64,000 nt of DNA, taken from NCBI GenBank assembly GCA_018241685.1, contig JAFEDJ010000006.1, positions 19,251 through 83,250 of the forward strand, in the 5' to 3' direction. The stretch is from Pseudomonadota bacterium. Its GTDB lineage: Bacteria > Pseudomonadota > Gammaproteobacteria > Burkholderiales > Rhodocyclaceae. A program made the position numbers and the translations under genes. This document shows, piece after piece, positions 56,550 through 64,000 of this stretch. Numbering within the stretch: the first letter of the stretch is position 1; each line of letters opens with the position of its first letter. A model generated the notes under the pieces. The model had not been told where the DNA came from, searched no databases, and saw nothing but the letters and a program-made list of their open reading frames with translations.

Positions 56550-56902
56550 AAATACCGCCTCCGAACTTTTTAACAACGCCGTACGGCGACGTGAACGCGG
56601 CCAAACTGGTTGATCTGCAAGACGGCTATGACACAACTGAGTTGCTGAGGCAGGTTGAACACCTGGAGCCGATCATGCGGCGCCTCAAACAGAGCAATGG
56701 GATTCGAGACGACATCCTGCGCCTTCACCGTATGGCCCACACGGTGATCAACGGTGCTCCGCTTAGTGAGCCCTATAAGGAGGATTTGTGGGAGGCGGCA
56801 GCTGCGCTGGTAGAAGAGCTTCAGTCGGTGGCCAGGGCGTGCTGCGACATTGCAGACGCGATTCAGCCCCTCGCGGATCTTGAACCCCACTTAGAGGATT
56901 GA
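56546..56902 (+). CDS. TnpC-like regulator of transposition (118 aa)
   Basis: Small protein coupled to tnpA by a 4-bp overlap. Core YDTTELLRQVEHLEPIMRRLKQSNGIRDDILRLHRMAHTV, mostly helical, acidic C-terminus. It resembles the TnpC proteins reported in Tn4652/Tn5041-type transposons, which limit TnpA production after transcription. The assignment rests on recalled similarity plus location, so it is tentative. It converges on the PIN gene 17 bp downstream. Confidence 0.65.
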   Translation: MKIPPPNFLTTPYGDVNAAKLVDLQDGYDTTELLRQVEHLEPIMRRLKQSNGIRDDILRLHRMAHTVINGAPLSEPYKEDLWEAAAALVEELQSVARACCDIADAIQPLADLEPHLED

Positions 56903-56919
56903 TCGGCATGGGTCTTCAC

Positions 56920-57612
56920 CTACCGGCGCATGATGCTTCCGCGAGACTCCGCCCAGTTTCTGCAGAAACCCAGGCCTGCAGCATCGAATTCAGTCTGTAG
57001 CGATGCAGTGAGGCGTCGGCCGTCACAGTAGTCGGCATCGTTGGAGCTGATGAAAAGGACTGAGGGCGCGCCGGCATTCTGGAGGTTTTCTCGGGCGATA
57101 CGCAGTGCGAATTCGGTAATCACACAATCCGGCAAGCTGGATTTGCCCCGCTTCGCAGGCGCAACGCCTTTCAAGGAGCGCATGCCCGCACGTCGGACAT
57201 CTTCGTCGGAGGTCGGGAGCTCTTGGGCGGCATTGATCAGGTCTCGCGCAAAGCTTACGCAATCCGCGATCCATTGGGCCGCGTCATGAGTCAAAGGGCT
57301 CGGCGTTCGGGCTAACAGAATGTCCAGTGTCTGGTGTGCATGGGAGAGATTCGACAGCGTCCGGGAAAGCTCTTGAACCGCGTCATCTTGGACCTTTGGT
57401 AGGTTCAGTTCAAACTCTTCGCGAACTAGCGAAGGGATGACGATACGGAATTCCTGAGCTTGAGCGCGTACCCGGCTGGAGACATCGACGAGTGCTCGTG
57501 AACTCTCTGGGGAGAATTCGCGTCGGACTGGCGATCGAACGATATCCAGCAGGACACAGGTATCGAGAATGAAGACCCACGGCCGACGAACGTCCTCATC
57601 GTCGGTGCTCAT
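56920..57612 (-). CDS. PIN-like domain (DUF4935-type) protein, putative RNase (230 aa)
   Basis: The PIN-fold start WVFILDTCVLLDIVRSP carries the first acidic residue of the RNase site. Other acidic positions are in SLVREEFELNL, SLPDCVITEFAL and LFISSNDADYC, the full set of an active PIN nuclease. It is longer than VapC toxins (about 130 aa), which suggests the DUF4935/PIN-like group. Its start overlaps the stop of the 224-aa gene by 4 bp. Function could be a toxin or host-RNA effector; not proven. Confidence 0.78.
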   Translation of the reverse strand: MSTDDEDVRRPWVFILDTCVLLDIVRSPVRREFSPESSRALVDVSSRVRAQAQEFRIVIPSLVREEFELNLPKVQDDAVQELSRTLSNLSHAHQTLDILLARTPSPLTHDAAQWIADCVSFARDLINAAQELPTSDEDVRRAGMRSLKGVAPAKRGKSSLPDCVITEFALRIARENLQNAGAPSVLFISSNDADYCDGRRLTASLQTEFDAAGLGFCRNWAESRGSIMRR

Positions 57613-58274
57613 GCGTTCTGCTCGGCAAATTTCAAAAGGCCTCGTCCGAACTCATATTCGATGGCCAGATCACTTGCACGCTCGAAGGTCCAGCCTCCTT
57701 GCTCCATCAGCCATCGCTGCAGCATGTCCGTGTCCAGTTCGCATCGGTCTTGATGGCAGTGCAGAAGAAAAGCAAACCAGCGCTCCCTGTCCAGCGTGTG
57801 GGCCGAGCCTGTTCCATGGTTGGCCAGAATGCTGAAGCGCCGCAAGGCGTCCCCTGCCGCGGGGCTGACCCATGCCGTAAAAGGCTTCAAGTCGTCGGTG
57901 AGTTCGCATTTGAGCCCCAATGCCACAGCAGCAGGTTGTATCGCGCTTGTGGTCAGTTCAACCAGGACTGCGTTGTACTCCTGGACGGACAACTGACTTT
58001 TTTCGAGCGGGACGATGTTGACGACCTCCGCTTTCTCGCCGTCAGTCAGCATGGCGACCCCGGAAGCGGGTAACCCTCCAGAACCATCCCTCTCGAAAAC
58101 AAGCAGCGATCTATCGCCGAACATGCGGGTATTTTCCTGCTCCTTGGTCTTGTCGCGTAACCAGTGCGCGGGCAAGTTCTCCTGGATCACATCTCCCAAG
58201 CGCTCAAGGGCCGGAGAAGGGCCGCGAACCGTCAGTTCCCGAAAAACGAGGAAGGAGCCCAAATCGTTATCCAT
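57609..58274 (-). CDS. unrecognised protein between recombinase and PIN genes (about 221-224 aa)
   Basis: No family recognised. Acidic, alpha/beta-looking protein without membrane segments; notable stretches are FLVFRELTVRGPSPALERLGDVI, LLVFERDGSGG and a C-terminal WLMEQGGWTFERASDLAIEYEFGRGLL. Start is ATG 58274, or a TTG at 58283 that would overlap the recombinase stop by 4 bp. Its 3' end overlaps the PIN start by 4 bp. The position makes it a candidate antitoxin or partner for the PIN protein, though it is larger than usual antitoxins. Confidence 0.7.
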   Translation of the reverse strand: MDNDLGSFLVFRELTVRGPSPALERLGDVIQENLPAHWLRDKTKEQENTRMFGDRSLLVFERDGSGGLPASGVAMLTDGEKAEVVNIVPLEKSQLSVQEYNAVLVELTTSAIQPAAVALGLKCELTDDLKPFTAWVSPAAGDALRRFSILANHGTGSAHTLDRERWFAFLLHCHQDRCELDTDMLQRWLMEQGGWTFERASDLAIEYEFGRGLLKFAEQNA

Positions 58275-58279
58275 GTGAA

Positions 58280-59560
58280 TCAATCCCAGGTGGTGTTGGT
58301 CGCAGGTTCGTGGAAGCGTGTTTCGAGTCCGCAGTGATTGTCATCCGCAAGCTGATACATCGTGTCGATCAACTCATAGATCGTTTCGTCCAGCGCATCT
58401 CTGGATACAAGGGGAATCGCCAGTTCGTACTCGGAGCCGTCCGCGTTGAGACGGCGCATGTTCAAGGGTTCGAAGCAGTGCTGTTCAATGGCTTGGCGGG
58501 CCCGGTTCATGCCGCGCGCTGACTCGCTCAGACGGATCAACGTGAGTTTTACGCGGATAGTGGCAGTCTCGGACGCAAGGCGTGACTCCGCCGGCGCGGT
58601 TTTATCTTCAGCAGGCACCTCCCGCAAGATCAACCCCTTCTCGAATCGCGCCTGCAGCCCGGAATCCACTGCATCGATGTAACGCATGGCCGACTTGATG
58701 TCCTTCCAGCCGACATAGGCCATCAAGTCCTTCACGTCCCAACCGCTGGCCCGGGCCCACCCTGCAAAGCCTCGGCGCAGTGAGTGACTGCTGTAGTCTC
58801 CCGATTCCTCGATCCCCGCAGCAGCAAAGATCTCCCGCAGCAGCGGGATCAGGCTTCCCGGATGCAGTCCCGTCGGTGCGAGGTTTCCCCATCGCCCAAT
58901 CTTCCGAAAAACCTCACCTTCAACGAGTCCCGAGGTTGCGATCCATGTCGAGTATGCGGTCACGGGACAGAGTCTCGACAAAGCCGGACATTGGAAGCGC
59001 CGTCCTGCAAATTCCCGGTCTCCTTTGCTTCGCGGGAGATAGCAGGTCAAGCCTTCGCCCGGGACGACCTCGATGTATTCAATGCGCAGACTGGAAAGTT
59101 CGTCCGCTCTAAAGCCCCGCCAGAAACCAACGAGGACAAGTGCCCGATCGCGGGTATACCGGAGGAGCGCCCGTCGATCGTCAGATTCTTGAGCAAGGGC
59201 AATCCCTCGGTTAAGCCAATCGACAATATGCTGCAGACGGTCAAGTTCGAGGGGTTTGGCCTGCTTCTCCTGACTGGGATGGAGCGCACGGATGCCCTTG
59301 AGAACCTGGCGAATCAGGGGGGCTTTGGTCGGATCAACGAAACCGTGATCGGCATGCCACCGTGCCAGCGCTGCCAAACGCTGGCGCAGCGTGCTGGACG
59401 CAAGCTTGCTGCCGTAGTCGGCCAGATAGCGGGCAACTGAGTCAGTGGTGGCCGGCAAGAAGCCTCCCCATTCGACCTCGAAGTGTCGCAAGGCCGACTC
59501 GTAGCTCAGTCGGGTGTTTTCCCGCTGGGCAGCTTCAAGGTATTGGTCAAGGCGGTTCAT
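58280..59560 (-). CDS. tyrosine recombinase with long C-terminal extension (426 aa)
   Basis: Phage-integrase-family recombinase. SAM-like core-binding domain about 1-95. Catalytic residues: Arg in GFWRGFRADELSSL near residue 160, H-x-x-R in HSLRRGFAG near 258, W/H in YVGWKDIKSAM, and nucleophile Tyr in AMRYIDAVD near 294. About 130 residues follow the tyrosine, whereas ordinary integrases end soon after. In a Tn3-family element it probably resolves cointegrates, as TnpI or TnpS do, instead of a serine resolvase. It is first in the recombinase-unknown-PIN unit. Confidence 0.9.
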   Translation of the reverse strand: MNRLDQYLEAAQRENTRLSYESALRHFEVEWGGFLPATTDSVARYLADYGSKLASSTLRQRLAALARWHADHGFVDPTKAPLIRQVLKGIRALHPSQEKQAKPLELDRLQHIVDWLNRGIALAQESDDRRALLRYTRDRALVLVGFWRGFRADELSSLRIEYIEVVPGEGLTCYLPRSKGDREFAGRRFQCPALSRLCPVTAYSTWIATSGLVEGEVFRKIGRWGNLAPTGLHPGSLIPLLREIFAAAGIEESGDYSSHSLRRGFAGWARASGWDVKDLMAYVGWKDIKSAMRYIDAVDSGLQARFEKGLILREVPAEDKTAPAESRLASETATIRVKLTLIRLSESARGMNRARQAIEQHCFEPLNMRRLNADGSEYELAIPLVSRDALDETIYELIDTMYQLADDNHCGLETRFHEPATNTTWD

Positions 59561-59636
59561 GAAGCATCAAGGGTATGACAAAACCACCACAGGGGAAACA
59601 AGCCAAGGCGTTCCCTCGCCTGATGCGCCAAAGCAA

Positions 59637-59651
59637 CCGTAACGGCTACGG
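59637..59651. repeat. small inverted repeat in the recombinase upstream region
   Basis: CCGTA (59637-59641), 5 bp, TACGG (59647-59651), just outside the recombinase gene; AGGCG and CGCCT form another short dyad near 59606-59622. The 59561-59659 gap could hold the recombination (res/core) site, but nothing here is diagnostic. Confidence 0.3.
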
Positions 59652-59659
59652 ATACGTCG

Positions 59660-60058
59660 TCAGCGGTCCGGCTGTGAATGCAATGTCAGGGCGGCAATCA
59701 GCGCCGCCTTGACCAGAAGCTCCTGCGGAATCGCCTCAAAGGTCTGCCCGTTCACCGCCACGGTTCGGCATTCCGAGTCCCCGCACACCGAACAGCACGG
59801 ACTGCTGCCGACCGACGCCTGCAGCCAGTCCTCCATAGGCTTACCGGCAATCCAGATACGGTTCGACGCCGAGGGCTCAACCTGGAAGCTAGCCTCATCC
59901 AGTTCTCGAAACTCAAGCTCCGGCACCATGCCGAGTGGCGCCAGGGCCTCAGTCAGCGCTCGCACGGCGCCTTGGAGAGCATCCCCTGTATCGGCGCAAC
60001 GTGGGCAGGTCGCCCCGTTCTTGACGAGGCGCTGCCAGACGATGGGAAGGGTTTTCAT
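59660..60058 (-). CDS. DUF2703-like Cys-rich protein (132 aa)
   Basis: PIVWQRLVKNGATCPRCADTGDAL near the N-terminus and PCCSVCGDSECRTV in the middle form cysteine clusters typical of DUF2703, a family often next to metal or arsenic resistance genes. Probably a cytosolic metal-binding or thiol-disulfide protein (inferred). GAAGGAGC precedes the ATG. It is the third gene of the leftward ATPase unit. Confidence 0.8.
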   Translation of the reverse strand: MKTLPIVWQRLVKNGATCPRCADTGDALQGAVRALTEALAPLGMVPELEFRELDEASFQVEPSASNRIWIAGKPMEDWLQASVGSSPCCSVCGDSECRTVAVNGQTFEAIPQELLVKAALIAALTLHSQPDR

Positions 60059-60090
60059 GGTCGGCTCCTTCTACGCGTGTTTCAGGTGTG

Positions 60091-60249
60091 CTAACGAACC
60101 CGTTGCTCCAGCCCCGCCTTGCCCACCTGTGCTTCGGCCAGCCACGGAATCAGCGCACAGCGGCTCGCCAGCTCGTCGGCCACCGGCCGTATAAAAAGCA
60201 CTTCGTAGCGTCCACGTTGGCAGTCGTCAACATTGCCCAGGCGGGTCAA
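60091..60249 (-). CDS. possible small protein overlapping the ATPase stop (52 aa)
   Basis: A 52-codon frame starts at a TTG that overlaps the ATPase TGA (TTGA). It encodes YEVLFIRPVADELASRCALIP and a Cys near the N-terminus (DDCQRG), ending 33 bp before the DUF2703 gene. Codon use looks coding-like. I do not recognise it; it could be a true small gene or the tail of a decayed one. Confidence 0.35.
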   Translation of the reverse strand: MTRLGNVDDCQRGRYEVLFIRPVADELASRCALIPWLAEAQVGKAGLEQRVR

Positions 60250-62501
60250 GGTTTGGCGGGGTGATGATAGTTAGGTGGCTGAAGGCGCAGCAATCGCAAC
60301 CCATTGCCCACGACCAGCAGGCTCGCCCCCATATCGGCGAACACCGCCATCCACATGGTCGCGCTGCCCAGCAAGGCCAGGACAAAAAAAGCCGTCTTGA
60401 TTCCCAGCGCCAGAACGATGTTCTGCCAGAGCACCCGGTGTGTCGTGCGCGAGAGCCAAATGGCTTCAGGAATCCGGCGCAGATCATCGTTCATGATCAC
60501 GACGTCGGCAGCTTCCAATGCGGTGTCCGTGCCAGCAGCCCCCATCGCTATACCGATATCGGCGCGCGCCAAGGCAGGCGCATCGTTGATTCCATCACCG
60601 GTCATCGCCGTGGGGCCAAGTTCTTTCTGCAAAGCCTCAATGGCATTGAGTTTGTCATCAGGCAACAGGTTGCCGCGTGCGTCGTCGACACCGGCCTGCG
60701 TGGCGACCGCTTTGGCCGTCGCCTGGTTGTCGCCGGACAGCATGATCGACTTCACGCCCAAGGCGTGCAAAGCCGAGATGGCCTCCTGGGCGTGGGGTTT
60801 GATCGTGTCGGCGACGGCAAACATCGCCAGCACCCCCCGTTCGTTGGCCAGGAGTGTCATCGTGCGACCTTGCGCCTCGTGCGCAAAGAGTCGGGCCTCG
60901 ACAGCGGGATTGCACAGCTTCCGCTCTTCGATCAAACGGTGGTTGCCGAGAATCAGGTCTTGGTCATCGATACGCCCTTGGACACCGCGCCCTGGCAACG
61001 CTGTGAAATGGTCGGTCGTGTTTGAGCTTGGCGCCAGTGCGCTTGAAATAGCTTTCGAGACGGGATGATCGGAGTGGGCGGCCAGGCTACCGGCCCACTC
61101 CAAAATCAGTTTTTCGGGCACGGTCGGGTCCACGATTTCGGTGGCAACCAGTTTCGGTTTGCCTTCGGTGATCGTCCCTGTCTTGTCGAGGGCGATGACT
61201 TTGAGCTTGCGCGCTTCTTCAAGGAAGACGCCGCCTTTGATCAAGATCCCCCGGCGCGCTGCAGCGGCGAGTCCGCTCACGACCGTGACGGGGGTTGCAA
61301 TCACCAAGGCGCAGGGGCAAGCGATCACAAGGAGAACCAAGGCCTTGTAAAAGGATTGAGTCCAGCTCCATCCCAATAGCCATGGAGTGAGCAGCGCCAC
61401 GGCCAGTGCGATCACGAAGAAGGCCGGCGTGTAGACTGTCGCGAAACGATCGACAAAGCGCTGCATGGGCGCCTTGCTGCCTTGCGCCGTTTCAACCGCA
61501 TGGATGATCCGGGCCAGCGTGGTATCGCTGGAGCGCGCCGTCACCTTGAATTCCAATAGCCCCGATTCGTTGATCGTGCCCGCAAAGACGGGGTCGCCGA
61601 CGGTCTTGTCCACAGGCAGGCTCTCACCGGTGATGGGTGCCTGATTGACCGCGCTGTTCCCCGCCGTCACGACGCCATCCAGAGGGATACGGACCCCGGG
61701 CTTGACCCTGATGACGGTAGCGAGCGCGACATCGCGGGAGTCCTGCGCACGCCAGCTGCCATCAGGCTGCTTTGCCTCGGCGGTTTCGGGCGTAAGCGCG
61801 AGCAGGCCCTTGATCGCATTCCGTGCCCGATCGACCGACCTGGCTTCGATCAGTTCTGCAATGGCATACAGGGCCATCACCATGGCTGCCTCGGGCCATT
61901 GCCCAATGGCAAAGGCACCGGTCACCGCAACCGACATCAAGGCATTGATGTTCAGACGGCCCTGGGACAGGGCAGCCAGTCCCTTGCGATAGGTTGAAAA
62001 CCCCGCCATCGCGATCGCCATGGCGGCCAAGCCCATCCCGGCAATCTCGGCCATAAGGTCGTTGGGCATTACATAGGCCAGGAGTTCTGCACTCAACGCC
62101 AGAGCGAGTGCCGTCGCGAGAAACGCGGTGCCGCGGAAAACGCCACCGTGCCCTATGCCCGCCGGCGCATCCGGCTCGACCGGAGATGAAGCAAAGCCTG
62201 CCTTGCGGATGGCGTCGATGATGCTCGGCAGCGCATCATCGGGCGCATCGATGCGCAGGGTGCGGGCCGATAAATCAAAGCGAAGCCCGCTGATCGCGCC
62301 GATAGGCTCGACCGCCCGGCGGATCTCGCTCTCTTCAGTGGGACAGTCCATTGCCGGAATGCGGAGCAGCAAACCGCCTTCTGTACTGTCGGCTTGTGGA
62401 GGCGTATTCGTGGAAGGCGCCTCAGGGGCGTGACACGTGCCGCTACACCCGCAGGATGAGGGCTGCGTCTCGGATCGCAGGCTGATGGGCAGGGGTTTCA
62501 T
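60246..62501 (-). CDS. P1B-type heavy-metal ATPase (CadA/ZntA/PbrA-like, 751 aa)
   Basis: Inner-membrane pump exporting soft metals (Pb2+/Zn2+/Cd2+). Cys-rich N-terminal tail with C17, C19 and C23. HMA-type domain around 45-110 with MDCPTEE at 51-57. Membrane metal motif CPCALVIATPVTVV. Phosphorylation motif ALDKTGTITEGKP. GDGINDAPAL hinge. ATG 62501 is preceded by GGAGATCACC; the frame runs on to 62552 but overlaps the promoter. It is divergent from the MerR-type regulator that controls it. Metal specificity cannot be fixed; the PbrT-like neighbour favours lead/zinc/cadmium. Confidence 0.94.
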   Translation of the reverse strand: MKPLPISLRSETQPSSCGCSGTCHAPEAPSTNTPPQADSTEGGLLLRIPAMDCPTEESEIRRAVEPIGAISGLRFDLSARTLRIDAPDDALPSIIDAIRKAGFASSPVEPDAPAGIGHGGVFRGTAFLATALALALSAELLAYVMPNDLMAEIAGMGLAAMAIAMAGFSTYRKGLAALSQGRLNINALMSVAVTGAFAIGQWPEAAMVMALYAIAELIEARSVDRARNAIKGLLALTPETAEAKQPDGSWRAQDSRDVALATVIRVKPGVRIPLDGVVTAGNSAVNQAPITGESLPVDKTVGDPVFAGTINESGLLEFKVTARSSDTTLARIIHAVETAQGSKAPMQRFVDRFATVYTPAFFVIALAVALLTPWLLGWSWTQSFYKALVLLVIACPCALVIATPVTVVSGLAAAARRGILIKGGVFLEEARKLKVIALDKTGTITEGKPKLVATEIVDPTVPEKLILEWAGSLAAHSDHPVSKAISSALAPSSNTTDHFTALPGRGVQGRIDDQDLILGNHRLIEERKLCNPAVEARLFAHEAQGRTMTLLANERGVLAMFAVADTIKPHAQEAISALHALGVKSIMLSGDNQATAKAVATQAGVDDARGNLLPDDKLNAIEALQKELGPTAMTGDGINDAPALARADIGIAMGAAGTDTALEAADVVIMNDDLRRIPEAIWLSRTTHRVLWQNIVLALGIKTAFFVLALLGSATMWMAVFADMGASLLVVGNGLRLLRLQPPNYHHPAKP

Positions 62502-62521
62502 GGTGATCTCCGGTTGCCGCC

Positions 62522-62552
62522 ATTGAAAACCCTGTAGTAACTCCAGAGTCAA
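62522..62552 (-). promoter_or_regulatory. MerR-family promoter/operator of the ATPase
   Basis: On the minus strand: -35 TTGACT (62552-62547), a 19-bp spacer, -10 TTCAAT (62527-62522). The spacer holds a dyad (62529-62549) with half-sites ACTCTGGAG and CTACAGGGT separated by TTA. The over-long spacer with a central dyad is diagnostic for MerR-type metal activation (ZntR/CadR/PbrR). Confidence 0.9.
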
Positions 62553-62615
62553 GCGGGTAAGGTGATGACCTTCCTCGATTCACTTTTGAGCCCACGCCGG
62601 GCTTCAGGCCTTGCA

Positions 62616-63107
62616 ATGAAAATCGGTCAGCTCGCCCAGCAGACAGGTACGCCGGTGGACACCATTCGTTACTACGAGCGCGAAGGGTTGCTCCCGCGTG
62701 CTGCGCGGACGGAAGGCAACTATCGGATCTACGATGCCGTTCATCTCGAACGCCTCGCCTTCATTCGGCGATGTCGCTCCCTTGACATGACGCAGGACGA
62801 AATCCGGGTGCTCCTGCGTTTCAGGGACACTCCGTCGGAGAGTTGCGAAGACGTCAACGCGTTGCTCGATGCCCATATCGGCCACGTTGCCGAGCGGATA
62901 CGGGAGTTGCAGCAGTTGGAAAAGCAGCTTCAGACGTTGCGCGAGTGTTGCCAGGAAGGCCGACAAGCGGCCGAGTGCGGGATCTTGAACGAGCTATCCC
63001 ATGGAGGGGCAGAGCTCACCACGCCCGCCGCATCGGAGAGCCATCTCGCCGCCACGCATGCCGGTGGGCGACAGCATGTGCCCCCAAGACAGGGAGGCGG
63101 CGCGTGA
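62616..63107 (+). CDS. MerR-family metal regulator (CadR/PbrR-like, 163 aa)
   Basis: HTH of MerR type (MKIGQLAQQTGTPVDTIRYYEREGLLPRA). Metal-binding cysteines C77 (ESCEDVN), C111/C112 (RECCQEG) and C121 (AECGIL) fit the CadR/PbrR layout. A His-containing tail follows. It activates the divergent ATPase promoter by untwisting the 19-bp spacer. The ATG at 62616 matches family N-termini; a start at 62562 would add unrelated residues. Confidence 0.92.
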   Translation: MKIGQLAQQTGTPVDTIRYYEREGLLPRAARTEGNYRIYDAVHLERLAFIRRCRSLDMTQDEIRVLLRFRDTPSESCEDVNALLDAHIGHVAERIRELQQLEKQLQTLRECCQEGRQAAECGILNELSHGGAELTTPAASESHLAATHAGGRQHVPPRQGGGA

Positions 63108-63278
63108 TGGTTGAAGGTGCCTTGCGCAACCACAGGCCATCATCTGCCGCGTCTCAGGCGTGAGGCGTCGTGAAGCGACGCGATTCGCGTTGGGAAGGAT
63201 CGCGCATGAGAAAAGGAATTGCACGCATTCTCATTTGGACGCAGAATCAAAAAAAGACATTCAACGGTAAGACCCCTC

Positions 63279-64000
63279 ATGCAAGCCCTGCGTCTCCTTT
63301 CAATCGTTCTGTTTTCTTTGGTTGCGACGGTCTCGATCGCCCAAGTTGCGCCTCAAGCGACGCAAGACAAGACCAAGCAGATCTGGCAGCTGCTGGACTA
63401 CCTTGCCGTCGACTATGGCCGCTCCGTCAAGGAAGGACAGGTTGCCAGCGAAGCCGAGTATGCCGAGATGCAGGAGTTCGCACAGGCTGCAGAACGGCAG
63501 CTGGCCGAATTGCCAGCAACGCCGGCCGCGCCGACCCTAGCGAGCGATGCTGCCGAGCTACGTGCGCTCATCGCACAAAAGGCTTCGGCCACATCTGTCG
63601 GCGAGCAAGCCCGCAAATTGGCGGGTGGACTCATCGCGGCCTATCCGGTCTCGATGGCCCCCGGCAAGTTACCCGATCTACAGCGGGGCGCCACGCTCTA
63701 TCAGAGCCAGTGCGCGTCGTGCCACGGCGTCTCGGGGCATGCGGACGGCCCACTCGCCGCCAAGCTGAACCCACCACCCATCGCCCTGGCTGACCACGAA
63801 CGTGCCCGGGAGCGCAGCGTTTTCGCGCTTCAGCAAATCATCACGCGGGGTGTGGCGGGAACGTCAATGCCGGGTTTCGTACAGCTCTCGGACGAAGACC
63901 GCTGGGCACTGGCCTACTTCGCCTCGACGCTGTCGTACTCCGAGGCCGATCAGCAGGCAGGGGCCAAATTGTGGGCCGCGCAACCTGCCCTCCGTGAGGC
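63279..64000 (+). CDS. FTR1-family permease with N-terminal cytochrome c domain (PbrT-like), partial
   Basis: Open to the window end (240 codons seen, no stop). Signal peptide about 1-21, then a periplasmic helical region. A c-type haem site with CASCHG (Cys145, Cys148, His149) and a likely Met ligand in GTSMPGF follow. The FTR1 membrane domain would lie past the window. This arrangement matches PbrT-type/iron-permease proteins; PbrT was described as a Pb(II) uptake protein in pbr clusters where pbrR-pbrT are divergent from pbrA, as here. The 3' part and function are inferred. Confidence 0.72.
   Translation, partial: MQALRLLSIVLFSLVATVSIAQVAPQATQDKTKQIWQLLDYLAVDYGRSVKEGQVASEAEYAEMQEFAQAAERQLAELPATPAAPTLASDAAELRALIAQKASATSVGEQARKLAGGLIAAYPVSMAPGKLPDLQRGATLYQSQCASCHGVSGHADGPLAAKLNPPPIALADHERARERSVFALQQIITRGVAGTSMPGFVQLSDEDRWALAYFASTLSYSEADQQAGAKLWAAQPALRE

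Larger units (their letters stand above)
53365..64000. mobile_element. Tn3-family metal-resistance transposon, left part (runs past the window)
   Basis: Begins at a Tn3-like terminal repeat (53365) and contains tnpA, a TnpC-like gene, a tyrosine recombinase with two companion genes, and metal-resistance cargo. No copy of the inverted right end was found up to 64000, so it lies beyond the window. The five bases left of the repeat (CCAGA, 53360-53364) would be the target duplication if the boundary is right. Base composition of the tnpA-recombinase part looks less GC-rich than the flanking host genes. Confidence 0.75.

Noticed and set aside
59568..59592. GGGTATGAC sequence near the recombinase as a second transposon end
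   Set aside because: It shares only about nine bases with the left end and has the same, not inverted, orientation; the rest of the 38-bp pattern is absent.
1..64000. rRNA, tRNA and CRISPR arrays
   Set aside because: Intergenic gaps are short; none shows tRNA-like cloverleaf sequence, rRNA conservation or regularly spaced direct repeats.

Overview
The window looks like chromosome of a GC-rich betaproteobacterium, probably a Rhodocyclales/Burkholderiales relative. This is inferred from the tight lplT, alr and radA grouping, a Tat-exported HiPIP, a KfrA-like protein, a TonB/ExbB/ExbD set beside a TonB receptor, and uniformly high third-position GC. The last ~10.6 kb is the left part of a Tn3-family metal-resistance transposon that runs off the right edge. 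No rRNA, tRNA or CRISPR array was seen, and no gene-free stretch is longer than about 330 bp.

Layout. 1-11.3 kb: a VIT1/ferritin-like metal transporter, an MBL/beta-CASP hydrolase, a DUF3079 protein, a giant hybrid histidine kinase with a CNNM/CorC-type membrane protein, and a CusR/CusS-like metal-type two-component pair. 11.4-16.2 kb: tonB-exbB-exbD facing away from a TonB-dependent receptor, with a readable sigma-70 promoter and a possible Fur box between them. 16.4-25.5 kb: housekeeping genes (an orphan NarL-type regulator, lplT, a LysR regulator, alr-radA, hupB, the periplasmic protease prc, a methyltransferase). 25.7-30.2 kb: a 1288-residue kinase-receiver-PAS-GGDEF-EAL chimera, a HiPIP and a broken DsbA/FrnE-like gene.

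30.2-52.1 kb is a catabolic region with two divergent blocks. The leftward block encodes a universal-stress/hemerythrin protein, a quinone oxidoreductase, a TauD-type dioxygenase, a BKACE-type beta-keto acid cleavage enzyme, an MFS carrier and a serine hydrolase. The rightward block starts with a MalT-like LuxR activator, followed by nine closely spaced genes: DUF1302 and DUF1329 envelope proteins, a YCF48-like periplasmic protein, an MMPL/RND transporter, a YeiH-type anion exporter, an acyl-CoA ligase, a two-subunit CoA-transferase and an acyl-CoA dehydrogenase. Together they look like a system that moves a hydrophobic acid through the envelope, activates it with CoA and oxidises it. The substrate cannot be read from the sequence; TauD plus YeiH make an organosulfur compound worth testing.

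52.1-53.4 kb holds a KfrA-like coiled-coil DNA-binding protein and a perfect 28-bp palindrome upstream of it. From about 53,365 the Tn3-family element starts: terminal repeat, tnpA, a TnpC-like regulator, then a leftward unit of a tyrosine recombinase with a long C-terminal extension, an unrecognised 224-residue protein and a PIN-domain protein. Cargo follows: DUF2703 protein, tiny ORF, P1B-type metal ATPase, MerR/CadR/PbrR regulator with a textbook 19-bp-spacer promoter, and a PbrT-like FTR1 permease cut by the window end. The least understood unit is the recombinase/unknown/PIN operon.
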